In this document: one piece after another, positions 15,898 to 23,524 of the stretch
Layout of the letters: each line of letters starts with the position of its first letter
Position numbering within the stretch: position 1 is the stretch's first letter
Origin: Gammaproteobacteria bacterium
GTDB taxonomy: Bacteria > Pseudomonadota > Gammaproteobacteria > UBA6429 > Thiohalophilaceae
Assembly: GCA_003233255.1 (NCBI GenBank)
Contig: QILH01000270.1
Location: forward strand, 1-23,563
Length of the DNA: 23,563 nt
Direction of reading: 5' to 3'
Program-made: the position numbers and the translations under genes
Notes under the pieces: model-generated
What the model was told of the DNA's origin: nothing
Databases searched by the model: none
Seen by the model: only the letters and a program-made list of their open reading frames with translations

Positions 15898-16264
15898 ACT
15901 ATATACTCTAGTTAAATTGGCTAACAAATTAAAGCAAATTTTGGAGGCTTAGTCACTATGAACTTTTGAATCCATGATGAGTTTCTCCTAAAACCCATGG
16001 CAGGGTTTATAAAATCTCCTGGACAAGTTCTGAGCGTTACGTGCCAGTCCGACTGGTTGTTGCCAGGCACAGGCGGTCTTGTGTGCATTTGGGGGGAGTT
16101 ATGCAGGATCTCGGCTCTCAGTCTGTACATCTACAGGGCAAAAACGAGGACAGAGCTTACTTCTAGAGGGGGCAAGTGGCCTTGCATGATCGTAAGTTTA
16201 TGGTAGATTTTACCTATAATGTTGTAAGTTTGGACGGTTGAGATTTAAACAGGAGAAACGCATT
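15898..16264. other. Intergenic region between divergent genes, with competing hairpins
   Basis: Divergent promoters for the cNMP-domain and OmpA-type genes are expected here. On the minus strand a strong AGGAG precedes an 8-codon frame (15975-15949) just upstream of the cNMP gene, a possible leader peptide. On the plus strand CCAGT-CCG-ACTGG (16044-16056) and CTGG-TTGTTG-CCAG (16053-16066) share bases and cannot form together; GTGCC/GGCAC (16041-16070) encloses them. A short frame at 16101-16166 follows GGGGGAG but is not recognised. Confidence 0.35.
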
Positions 16265-17629
16265 GTGAAGACGCTAATTTACCCCCTATGGTTTATCACG
16301 ATTATTGTCATGTTGGCGAGCTGTTCCGGTATCAAAAAAGCGGAGCTTACGGCGGGCAACGACCCCGAAAAAGCCATTGCTGAAGTAATGCAAGTCATGC
16401 TCGTGGCACAGCAGAATCAGCATGATGTATTAGCCGATGAAGAATTCTCACAGGGTCTAGTTTATCTGGATGAGGCGAAACGTGGTGCAGGGCGAGGTGA
16501 TCTGCCAGAGACTATTCTAGACAACGCGGCTATTGCCAAAGCATTTTTCGAGCATGCGGGAAAAACGGCCAAAGCCAGGGAATCATTTTCCAGCCGTATA
16601 ATTGCATCACGAGCCGCCGCACTTTCAGCTGGGCTTAGAAAAAGTGATGTGCTTGTTTCGAGCATGATGGCGGTTGATGATGAATTAAAAAGCGAAACAA
16701 AACAGTTTAGCCGCTCGCTCATGCCTGAAGATTTCGCTGGATTACAAAAACAATATCTTGATCTGGAAACTCGGGCTGTTCAATTCAGTAAACTCAATGG
16801 TGCTAGCAAAACCATCTCCCAGGCGCTTGAGAACGATGCCGATGATCTTGCGCCTAAATCTCTACGCACTGCATCGCTGGATTATGAGGCCGCGATGAAT
16901 ATGATTGCACAGAGCCCGCGTAGTCCAGAAATATATAATAAGAGCGTCGATGTTGCTTTAGGTAGTGTGACGCAATTGTTCGATGTTATGAATGTGATCC
17001 TGGACGCAAACGGCACACCTGAAAATATTGCAGTGCAAATTGTGAAACAAAAACAGGCGCTAGGGAAGCTGAATAGCAATGTCGGAAAGCTGGAAGCTAA
17101 TCTTAAATCTGCAAATCAAACGCTACAGGAAAAAGACGACGTACTGAAGCGGACTAAAGGGGTGCTTAAGACACAGGAAGAACAGTTAGCCAGGGCCTCG
17201 ACTCAAGTCAGGTTCCAGCAGGCTATGGATGAAGCGCGCAAGGTACTGTCGCCTGACGACGCGCTGGTCTATCAACAAGGTAATAAACTGGTATTCAGGC
17301 TTAAACGTATTAATTTTCAGAGCGGTGCTGCAGAAATCCCCGAGTTTTCAAAGCTGTTAATCGCCAAAGCCAACGCCATAATTAAAAATCTAGATGCTGA
17401 GAAAGTGGTTGTTCAGGGACACACCGACTCGATTGGTTCTACTACAATAAATAAAAGACTGTCGACTGAGAGGGCTACCGCAGTTGCAAATTATATTTTT
17501 TCTTTGAGCGGGGGCTATAAAATTCAGTATGTAGGCTTTGGTGAGTCTCACCCTATTTCATCCAATGAAACCGCTGCGGGGCGTGCGACTAATCGACGTG
17601 TCGATCTGGTTGTATCAGTGAAGCAGTAA
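16265..17629 (+). CDS. OmpA-family lipoprotein with DUF4398-like N-terminus
   Basis: About 454 residues starting at a GTG (16265) with AGGAG about 9 bases upstream; the longer frame from a TTG at 16238 has no such site. The N-terminus is a lipoprotein signal with lipobox LASC (MKTLIYPLWFITIIVMLASC). Next comes a helical region resembling DUF4398 (DPEKAIAEVMQVMLVAQQNQ, then GLVYLDEAKRG), a long mostly helical middle with a coiled coil at about 265-320 (LGKLNSNVGKLEANLKSANQ and after), and a C-terminal OmpA domain (INFQSGAAEIP, VVVQGHTDSIGS, RLSTERATAVANYI, GFGESHPI, NRRVDLVV) that binds peptidoglycan. The Asp and Arg ligands for diaminopimelate (HTD, NRR) are present. Probably links the outer membrane to the cell wall. 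Confidence 0.88.
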   Translation: MKTLIYPLWFITIIVMLASCSGIKKAELTAGNDPEKAIAEVMQVMLVAQQNQHDVLADEEFSQGLVYLDEAKRGAGRGDLPETILDNAAIAKAFFEHAGKTAKARESFSSRIIASRAAALSAGLRKSDVLVSSMMAVDDELKSETKQFSRSLMPEDFAGLQKQYLDLETRAVQFSKLNGASKTISQALENDADDLAPKSLRTASLDYEAAMNMIAQSPRSPEIYNKSVDVALGSVTQLFDVMNVILDANGTPENIAVQIVKQKQALGKLNSNVGKLEANLKSANQTLQEKDDVLKRTKGVLKTQEEQLARASTQVRFQQAMDEARKVLSPDDALVYQQGNKLVFRLKRINFQSGAAEIPEFSKLLIAKANAIIKNLDAEKVVVQGHTDSIGSTTINKRLSTERATAVANYIFSLSGGYKIQYVGFGESHPISSNETAAGRATNRRVDLVVSVKQ

Positions 17630-17717
17630 AAAACTACGGTATGGTCACGTTTGTGTGTGAGTACTTTTAATATTTTTCACAGTAATAGTATATCTAATAA
17701 TTGTAAAGGGAAAGATC

Positions 17718-18197
17718 ATGAATAATCAATATGACCCACCTCGTTCTAACGTTGAGGATGTAAATCGTTCTAATGCCGCAGGGATAACGACTACCATGAT
17801 CGATGCCATGCGAGGTACGAAGCCCTGGGTATTATTAATTGGTATCGTTCTGATTATCTCATCTATTTTTATGATATTGGGAACATTGGGTATGATAATA
17901 GCGGGTGCGATTGGTATGGGAGCGGAGGGGCCTCAAGCCGGAGCCTTTCTTGGCATCGGCGTGATGTATGGGGTGATGAGTCTTATCTATGTAATGATGG
18001 GAGTATATTTGTTCAAATACAGTTCTGCGATAGGGCGATTACTGCAATCAGCCAGTTCGGTTGATATGGAAGAAGCACTAAATTCGCAACGTAAGTTTTG
18101 GAAAATTGCAGGTATTATTACCGTTGTTTTTCTCGTGTTAATGGTTATTGGTTTCATTGCCGCTATGATGATCCCGGTCATGCAATGGCGTATGTAA
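17718..18197 (+). CDS. DUF5362-like inner-membrane protein
   Basis: A 159-residue membrane protein with a polar N-terminal tail (MNNQYDPPRSNVEDVNRSNA), then membrane segments at about 36-66 and 74-99, a soluble loop carrying the pattern LLQSASSVDMEEALNSQRKF, and a last helix at about 127-155. This order matches DUF5362-type proteins (helices, then 'AL..QK.FWKI.GI'). The role is unknown. AGGGA lies about 7 bases before the ATG. It follows the OmpA-type gene by 88 bases on the same strand and ends in a terminator at 18257-18280, so the two could share a transcript. Confidence 0.7.
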   Translation: MNNQYDPPRSNVEDVNRSNAAGITTTMIDAMRGTKPWVLLIGIVLIISSIFMILGTLGMIIAGAIGMGAEGPQAGAFLGIGVMYGVMSLIYVMMGVYLFKYSSAIGRLLQSASSVDMEEALNSQRKFWKIAGIITVVFLVLMVIGFIAAMMIPVMQWRM

Positions 18198-18573
18198 TAC
18201 TTTTTAGAGAAACAACTATGATTTCAGGATTAATAATCAAGTTGTGATGTATCAATAACGGTTGGCTATCGCCAGCCGTTAGTATGTAATTTATTTTTAG
18301 TAGCAATAGCTGCATCCCCAAACTGAGTCAATATTTTAAAAATCTCTATAATTAGTTTCCGTCGTGGTCATTAGGTTATTCCATTCGATCTGGAATTATT
18401 TTACAGGGTCTGTATTCTTCAAATAGTTGTTTCATTTCGCAATGCAGCGTGCAAATTACATTTTCTATCTCACTCATTCTCACACGCTAATTTTTCTAAC
18501 GTACTGTTTTTATATGAATTAAAAATTTGGACTCAAAATTGCAGTTCATTGATATGACACAGGGAGAATGGTT
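18198..18573. other. Intergenic region between DUF5362-like gene and the soxY-like operon
   Basis: Contains the terminator at 18257-18280, then AT-rich DNA that should carry the promoter of the soxY-like operon. No -35/-10 pair is convincing and no gene is seen. Confidence 0.4.
18257..18280 (+). terminator. Rho-independent terminator of the DUF5362-like gene
   Basis: AACGGTTGGC, loop TATC, GCCAGCCGTT: a 10-base-pair stem with one G-T pair, followed by a T-rich stretch (TTTATTTTTAG, about 18290-18300). Placed 60 bases after the stop codon. Confidence 0.7.
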
Positions 18574-19047
18574 ATGAATCTACAATCCAGAAAAAGAAGA
18601 TATTTCATCAAAGCAAGTGTAACCATACCGTTGGTGACTAACCTGCCGTGGAATGTACCACAGGCAAATGCGTTTCCCTGGAATCGTTTTTTAGTCCCTG
18701 AAAACATTTATCATGAACTTTTCATGGTATATGGAGGCGATGCCAACAGTATAGTAACGACCGATCAGCTCAAACTTAAAGTCCCTGAAATTGCTGAGAA
18801 TGGTGCGGAGGTGGGTATTAGTGTGACGGGCGAGAAGGGCCTGGTATCATCGATGGCCATCTTTGTCGCACAAAACCCGAAACCGCTCACCAGTACGTGC
18901 AGACTTCATGAGGGGGCTGATTTAGCGGTATCGTTACGCATAAAAATAAATAAAAGTAGTGATGTCTATGTTGTGGCACAAACCCAAAATGGCCTGGTTG
19001 GCGTCATGAGTTCAGTAAAAGTGACTATCGGTTGTGGAGGAGGCTAG
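18574..19047 (+). CDS. soxY: SoxY-like sulfur carrier subunit, Tat-exported
   Basis: About 157 residues. I chose the ATG at 18574 because GGGAG lies 7 bases before it; the in-frame ATG at 18568 leaves too little space. The N-terminus is a twin-arginine signal (KRRYFIKAS). The mature part matches SoxY: LKLKVPEIAENGAEVGISV, then SMAIFVAQNPKPLTSTCRL, then LRIKINKSSDVYVVAQT, then VKVTIG. SoxY carries the substrate sulfur as a covalent adduct on the Cys of a flexible C-terminal arm, normally GGCGG. Here the end is GCGGG, so Cys154 is fourth rather than third from the end. An extra Cys occurs in TSTCRL. soxZ follows 2 bases later. No soxAX, soxB or soxCD is in view. Confidence 0.88.
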   Translation: MNLQSRKRRYFIKASVTIPLVTNLPWNVPQANAFPWNRFLVPENIYHELFMVYGGDANSIVTTDQLKLKVPEIAENGAEVGISVTGEKGLVSSMAIFVAQNPKPLTSTCRLHEGADLAVSLRIKINKSSDVYVVAQTQNGLVGVMSSVKVTIGCGGG

Positions 19048-19049
19048 CG

Positions 19050-19487
19050 ATGAGAAAAAACAGCATTAGGCTACGTATCGCTAATAATTCCAAGGGTGAA
19101 CAGGTTTTTAAAGCCATTATTGCACATCCAATGGAGACGGGGCGTCGAAAAAATTTAAAAAACGGGCAAATAATTCCGGCCGACTATATCGATGAGTTCC
19201 GAATCAGTATCGATGGAGAAATCTATTTCGAGGTAACACTAGGGGAATATGTTTCAAAAAACCCATATTTATCTTTTGTGTTTGTAAAACGGGTAGTTGA
19301 AGCCCAGTTAATACAGATTAACTGGGTAGATAATAATGAAATAGAAACGTCTTATGATTTTGTTGTTAATTATACTCCCGATAGAGGATTTAGTTTTACA
19401 GGAGATAAAAACGGTTCAGAGTTAATGCAACTCTTACCGCAGGCAGGCCCTGTTTGCAAAACAAAACCACCCATAGCGGTGGATTAG
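19050..19487 (+). CDS. soxZ: SoxZ-like subunit with C-terminal extension
   Basis: About 145 residues from the ATG at 19050, whose Shine-Dalgarno GGAGGAGG (19036-19043) lies inside the last codons of soxY. The core matches SoxZ: KAIIAHPMETGRRKN, IIPADYIDEFRISIDG, VSKNPYLSFVF and INWVDNNEIETSYDF. SoxZ pairs with SoxY in the periplasm as a carrier without its own signal peptide, riding out with SoxY through Tat. Normal SoxZ is about 100-110 residues; this one carries about 35-40 more (NYTPDRGFSFTGDKNG, then LPQAGPVCKTKPPIAVD) with the protein's only Cys near the end. Confidence 0.85.
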   Translation: MRKNSIRLRIANNSKGEQVFKAIIAHPMETGRRKNLKNGQIIPADYIDEFRISIDGEIYFEVTLGEYVSKNPYLSFVFVKRVVEAQLIQINWVDNNEIETSYDFVVNYTPDRGFSFTGDKNGSELMQLLPQAGPVCKTKPPIAVD

Positions 19488-19519
19488 CTCTGTACATTAT
19501 TATTACCGGAGTCAATACA

Positions 19520-20416
19520 ATGAATAATCAGGCACAAAATTATTTTATCGTTCATCCCTTTACCAAACCACCGGTCATTTCTAATTACGATGACTTTGGT
19601 GTGAAATCAACGGAGTTGTCATACCGGCAACGAAAAGCGAATGTCGAGATAGTCATCAAACGTTTTTTTGTAAAAAAACATATGATTGATAATCATATGG
19701 GTGAAGCCCTGAAACGTGAATTGATTGCGCGTAGTGTTAATTCAGGTCTCGATTTTGATGAGCGTCTATTAGAAGCTGAAGAGCTGGCTGATGGAGGATT
19801 CGGGCCAGAACTTTCGGCACCATCAAACAAGGTAGAAGACGCATTTCGTAAGTATGGGCAAACTGAATTAGGTGCGGTGGTACTTGCAAGACTAATAGAA
19901 TGGGATAACCAGTATATAAACATGGGCTGGCGTGAAATAGATGGGACACTAACAGAGGAAGGCATTAGATCATATGGTCAAGGTAAATGGCGCCCGTTTC
20001 GTGTTGCCAGTAACGGCATGGGATCCGATGCTGTTACGCCGAGTGGTATGCTCGTATTACCTGATGACTTTCATGAAGAATACTATTCAACGGGCGATAT
20101 TTCACATCCGTTTGCGATCCTTCACCATGAGATCAAGGCTCATGTATTACCTTTAAAAGAGGCTGAAGGTCTTGTCCCAGGTCGAAAAATGGAATTGATC
20201 TGTGTTAGATTAGAAAGCGAAATGTTGTGGGAGCTTGGATTACCTGGTCGTCAACTGAACTGGGGTATGGATGATGGCACACTCGATCATACCCTGCATG
20301 AGCCAGATGGAAAGTACTATCATGGGCTGGTTCGATATAATGGTGATGGGTTGCTGATTGAGATCGACCCTGAATCCGGTTGTACGATAGGCCTTGCTAT
20401 AGAATGTATACAATAA
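19520..20416 (+). CDS. Unknown protein with HExxxH motif, third gene of sox-like operon
   Basis: About 298 residues from the ATG at 19520, with GGAG 8 bases upstream; the gene begins 32 bases after soxZ, so co-transcription is likely. No signal peptide or membrane segment. The striking stretch is FAILHHEIKAHVLPL (about 196-210), an HExxxH arrangement, followed by RKMELICVRLESEMLWELGL and PGRQLNW. In zinc peptidases such as M91/NleD-type effectors, an HExxH helix is followed by a Glu helix and a 'ELGLP.R..Y' end; here the layout is similar but with one extra residue in the motif, as in dipeptidyl peptidase III (HExxGH). A metallopeptidase is therefore a hypothesis only. The N-terminal 190 residues are not recognised. 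I know no sox gene of this type. Confidence 0.6.
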   Translation: MNNQAQNYFIVHPFTKPPVISNYDDFGVKSTELSYRQRKANVEIVIKRFFVKKHMIDNHMGEALKRELIARSVNSGLDFDERLLEAEELADGGFGPELSAPSNKVEDAFRKYGQTELGAVVLARLIEWDNQYINMGWREIDGTLTEEGIRSYGQGKWRPFRVASNGMGSDAVTPSGMLVLPDDFHEEYYSTGDISHPFAILHHEIKAHVLPLKEAEGLVPGRKMELICVRLESEMLWELGLPGRQLNWGMDDGTLDHTLHEPDGKYYHGLVRYNGDGLLIEIDPESGCTIGLAIECIQ

Positions 20417-20438
20417 ATGACAAGCTAGATTTAAATTT

Positions 20439-21382
20439 TTAGACACACGGGGAAAGAATTATAGGATTTTCTGTTAAAAATCTAATTAACCTGAGATCGG
20501 TTGAAGAACATGATAAAGCTCCCTGTCTAAGTTTTGCGATATCCGCTGGGTCGTGATTGATAGAGGGTTTATTTTTCTTTAAACAGTAGGCAATGAGTCT
20601 GCTCATCAGGTTCAACATAAATCCATGCAGACTGCGATGCCTTGAATGTTCAATCTGAGAAATGTTTTTCAGTTGATCATTAATGGTTACAATGATCAAC
20701 CGTTTTGCCAGAATTGCCCTATCCCACAGGGATAAAAGCCGTGCTTTCATGTTCTTACGCACGTTTGTGATGAGTTCAACATTCTTGTCAAGCAGCGTAT
20801 CGGCTAAGGCTTTACTGATATAGCCTTTATCGCCATAAAGTGACCCAGGCACATTCCGGGCACCGGCTTTCGGTCATCAACGTTGCCTGGGGTCAGTTTT
20901 ACGGCCAGTATATTAATGATCAGATGCAGCTTAAAGCCATAGAACCAGCCCATCGTACCGTTACCGCGTGCGGCGATGCCCTCAAAGACTTTATGCCGGG
21001 GAATTCGCAGGTTGTGGCAGATTTTGAGACTCGCTGAATCGACAAACGAAATGCCGGTAGGCTTTCCTTTTAAGTGGGCGAAGTAGCCACATAATAAGGG
21101 CACCAAAGCCATCGGCGTGACCTCTAAAAAGCGAGTGTAGCTTAACAAATCCGGAAAGGCCGTGTTTAAATGCTGATGCACATAACCGAGGTAGAAGTTT
21201 TTGAAATCTCGATAGTTTGAGCGATGAAATAGAATGATCACGGTCATTATTTCGGCCGGGCTCATCCGGCTGGCTCGTCTCCGTTTTCTCTTTCCGGTTT
21301 CAATCAGCGTTTTCTCCCATTCCGGGATAAATACTTTACAAAAATCATCGACATCGCAGAAAATTTCGTCTAATTTATCCAG
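20439..21382 (-). pseudogene. IS982-family transposase, frameshifted and decayed
   Basis: The parts read as one IS982-type DDE transposase: FCDVDDFCKVFIPEWEKTLI (upstream of 21265), SPAEIMTVIILFHRSNYRDF, SASLKICHNLRIPRHKVFEG, GTMGWFYGFKLHLII, LTPGNVDDRKPVPG, then in another frame SLYGDKGYISKALADTLL, ELITNVRKNMKARLL, INDQLKNISQIEHSRHRS. Damage visible: the expected start codon appears as CTG at 21382; about four codons seem lost between LIIN and ILAVKL; a frameshift lies near 20850; and the frame reads through the left terminal repeat instead of stopping before it. Not functional. Confidence 0.88.
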
Positions 21383-21476
21383 GCCAGTTTACCTTTGTGA
21401 TCAGAGAGTTCTTTTGTCAGAATTTCTGATCGGTAAGCTGGTGTTTGGTTCATTTCTTATCCCGAGTTCAGGTTAA
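20486..21476 (-). mobile_element. IS982-family insertion sequence, defective
   Basis: About 990 bases, the right size for the family. Ends: TTAACCTGAGATCGG (20486-20500) and CCGAGTTCAGGTTAA (21462-21476) are inverted with 13 of 15 bases matching. No perfect target duplication is seen (TAATTA beside the left end, TAATAA beside the right), so the junctions have drifted or the true tips are a few bases inward. Confidence 0.75.
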
Positions 21477-21557
21477 TAATAAGATATCATACTGAAAAGT
21501 ATTTCGTTTATATTGCGATTGTGGTTATCGCTCTATTGTCAAAAAGATAAATCGCGT

Positions 21558-23228
21558 TTATGCATCTGTGTTGTCTTGCAATTGTAAATAACTGGACCAG
21601 AAATGTGTGTTGCAAGATTCTCTATCAGAGGTGTCCCAGATAACATGAGCTACGCCAGCAGGATCTAATTCGACTTCGGGACTCAGCGAGTGGCAAGCAT
21701 AATCTCTGAGTAAACGTTCAGACGTTTCCCAGCCTGTTTTTTCAGTGTAAATCCTGGACCAAAAAGTTGAAAACTTTGAGGACTCTTGCATCCAGATTAC
21801 AATAAACATGTCTTTCGAATCGATAGCGATTCTTGGAGCATAGTCGCCGTATGTACGATTATCCTTATGTATGAGTTCGGGTGAACTCCATCTAGTATCA
21901 TTTGTATATAGACTGCAAGCGATACCGCCTTGTTGAGCCCAGGTAACACATGCCGTACCGCTAGTGGCAACGGCGAGTTGTGGTTCTGTCTGATTGGCAT
22001 TTTCGGTGCTGATGTGATGGGCGCGTTCCCATGAGTTGCTTTTAGAATTGTAACGGTTTGTCCAAATAGCCCCATATCTGCGATCACTATTCTGATACCA
22101 GACAGCGATAGCGTTACCGGCGTGATCAAACGCAATTTTTGGATTATTTGATTCACTAATATTTTCTGAGCGATCAGTAATTCCAGGATCTATTTCACAG
22201 GCCCTGCCCCAGCCATTATCAACACTATAACGAATCGCACAAATGATACTACGGTCAGGGCTGGCAACTATATAGTGTTCCCATACCAAAATAACGTTTC
22301 CTGATTGATCGAAAGCGACTTCAAAATCAATTTTGTCATAGTAAAAATCTGACCGAATCAATTCTTCATCCGACCAGCCATTATTAATAGAATAATATCT
22401 GGCATAGACGGGGACATGTCCTTTATAAAAAAACTCATCATCAGCTGAGTGGTCTTCGCGTCCGTCCCATGTCACAACATAGTGACCTTGTTGGTCACCA
22501 AATATATTCAAGTTATGTATATAGAGACTATGTTCAGAAATCTTGAATGTCTTACCCCACCCTGTTTCGGGCGAATAGTGTTTACATGCTACTGTTGATT
22601 GTTCGCGACTGTTGCGGCACCAGACGGCAATGACATTTCCTTGTTGATCTCCTGCGATCTTGACGGCACCACAGCCATTTAAGTCTAAATCAAACGGCCT
22701 TGGTTCGCCCCAGCCTGAGCCGACACGGTATTGGTTTATCCATGAAGTCCCGGTATGGCCTGACACTATTTCGAATTCCTGGTCTTCATGCCATGAGGCA
22801 AGCGAATTACCCTGGCCGTCCAAACAGATCTGAGGATCATAGCGTCTACTGCGGGTAGTCGCTTCGGGGTTATCTGAGTTTATTGTTTTATCAATGCAGG
22901 TCGCTTCCAACCAGCCCTTGTTTGGTATAAAACGTCTGACATAGACACCCTGATCGTAATTGCTGATGGCCAGTGCCTCACCTGTACGATTAAATGCGAT
23001 ATTAAGAGTGTTGGTCTCAGAGTATTCGCCTGTGTCGATTCTGACGGCCTTGCTCCATTTACAGTTTCTTACTTTATCGAATAGCTTGTGCACAAATAAT
23101 CGCAATGAAAGAATGTAAACTACTATTATCCAAAAAATCTTAAGAAAGCTCATTAAAATGACATAAAAAAGTTTATCTAGATTGCTGGGCAAAGGATTCT
23201 CCTGAATATTGGGGCTAAACTTAACCAA
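21558..23228 (-). CDS. Membrane-anchored protein with nine beta-propeller-like repeats
   Basis: A 556-residue protein. One hydrophobic helix near the N-terminus (about 20-46, VILMSFLKIFWIIVVYILSL) acts as an uncleaved anchor. The rest is about nine repeats of 50-60 residues, each with 'P.IA.D..GNAIAVW' then a polar stretch then 'RY....GW': for example PQICLDGQGNSLASWHED, AGDQQGNVIAVWCRN, PKIAFDHAGNAIAVWYQN and PRIAIDSKDMFIVIWMQE. This fits a beta-propeller, probably extracytoplasmic. The role is unknown. The frame starts at a TTG (23228) without a ribosome-binding site; an ATG at 23153 also lacks one and would fall in the anchor, so the start is unsettled. It is the only gene between the two IS982 copies. 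Confidence 0.75.
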   Translation of the reverse strand: MVKFSPNIQENPLPSNLDKLFYVILMSFLKIFWIIVVYILSLRLFVHKLFDKVRNCKWSKAVRIDTGEYSETNTLNIAFNRTGEALAISNYDQGVYVRRFIPNKGWLEATCIDKTINSDNPEATTRSRRYDPQICLDGQGNSLASWHEDQEFEIVSGHTGTSWINQYRVGSGWGEPRPFDLDLNGCGAVKIAGDQQGNVIAVWCRNSREQSTVACKHYSPETGWGKTFKISEHSLYIHNLNIFGDQQGHYVVTWDGREDHSADDEFFYKGHVPVYARYYSINNGWSDEELIRSDFYYDKIDFEVAFDQSGNVILVWEHYIVASPDRSIICAIRYSVDNGWGRACEIDPGITDRSENISESNNPKIAFDHAGNAIAVWYQNSDRRYGAIWTNRYNSKSNSWERAHHISTENANQTEPQLAVATSGTACVTWAQQGGIACSLYTNDTRWSSPELIHKDNRTYGDYAPRIAIDSKDMFIVIWMQESSKFSTFWSRIYTEKTGWETSERLLRDYACHSLSPEVELDPAGVAHVIWDTSDRESCNTHFWSSYLQLQDNTDA

Positions 23229-23524
23229 GATGAGTTTTTGTAAAACCGATAAAAAATAGGTTTTATGGACACTTTTACCCCCTTAAAAGGTATTTTTTAG
23301 AGGTAAAATGGTGATTTTAATAAAACTTAGTAAAAAAATAATATCACTAATCAGAAGAGCCACTCAACTCAATTCTTTAAAGTGTCCGTTTTAGTGCTAG
23401 AAAGGCACTTCTAAGCCTCAATATCCATTAATTTTAAACATAAAACAACTAATTATTAGATACTTAGATTGCTTCTAGAGGCATTTCGGTTAAAGCCTGG
23501 CACGCCTCGATCCATCGGAGATGG
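23229..23524. other. Non-coding stretch between repeat protein and second IS copy, with inverted repeats
   Basis: AT-rich and without a supported gene. GGACACTTT (23267-23275) and AAAGTGTCC (23379-23387) are a perfect 9-base inverted repeat 121 bases end to end; inside lies TTTTACC/GGTAAAA. An AGTGC/GCACT hairpin follows near 23393. The upstream promoter of the minus-strand repeat protein should lie here. Confidence 0.4.

Noticed and set aside
15921..16206. Overlapping 69-residue frames on both strands between the cNMP and OmpA-type genes
   Set aside because: Neither has a good ribosome-binding site at its start nor a recognisable composition; they mirror each other in the intergenic DNA.
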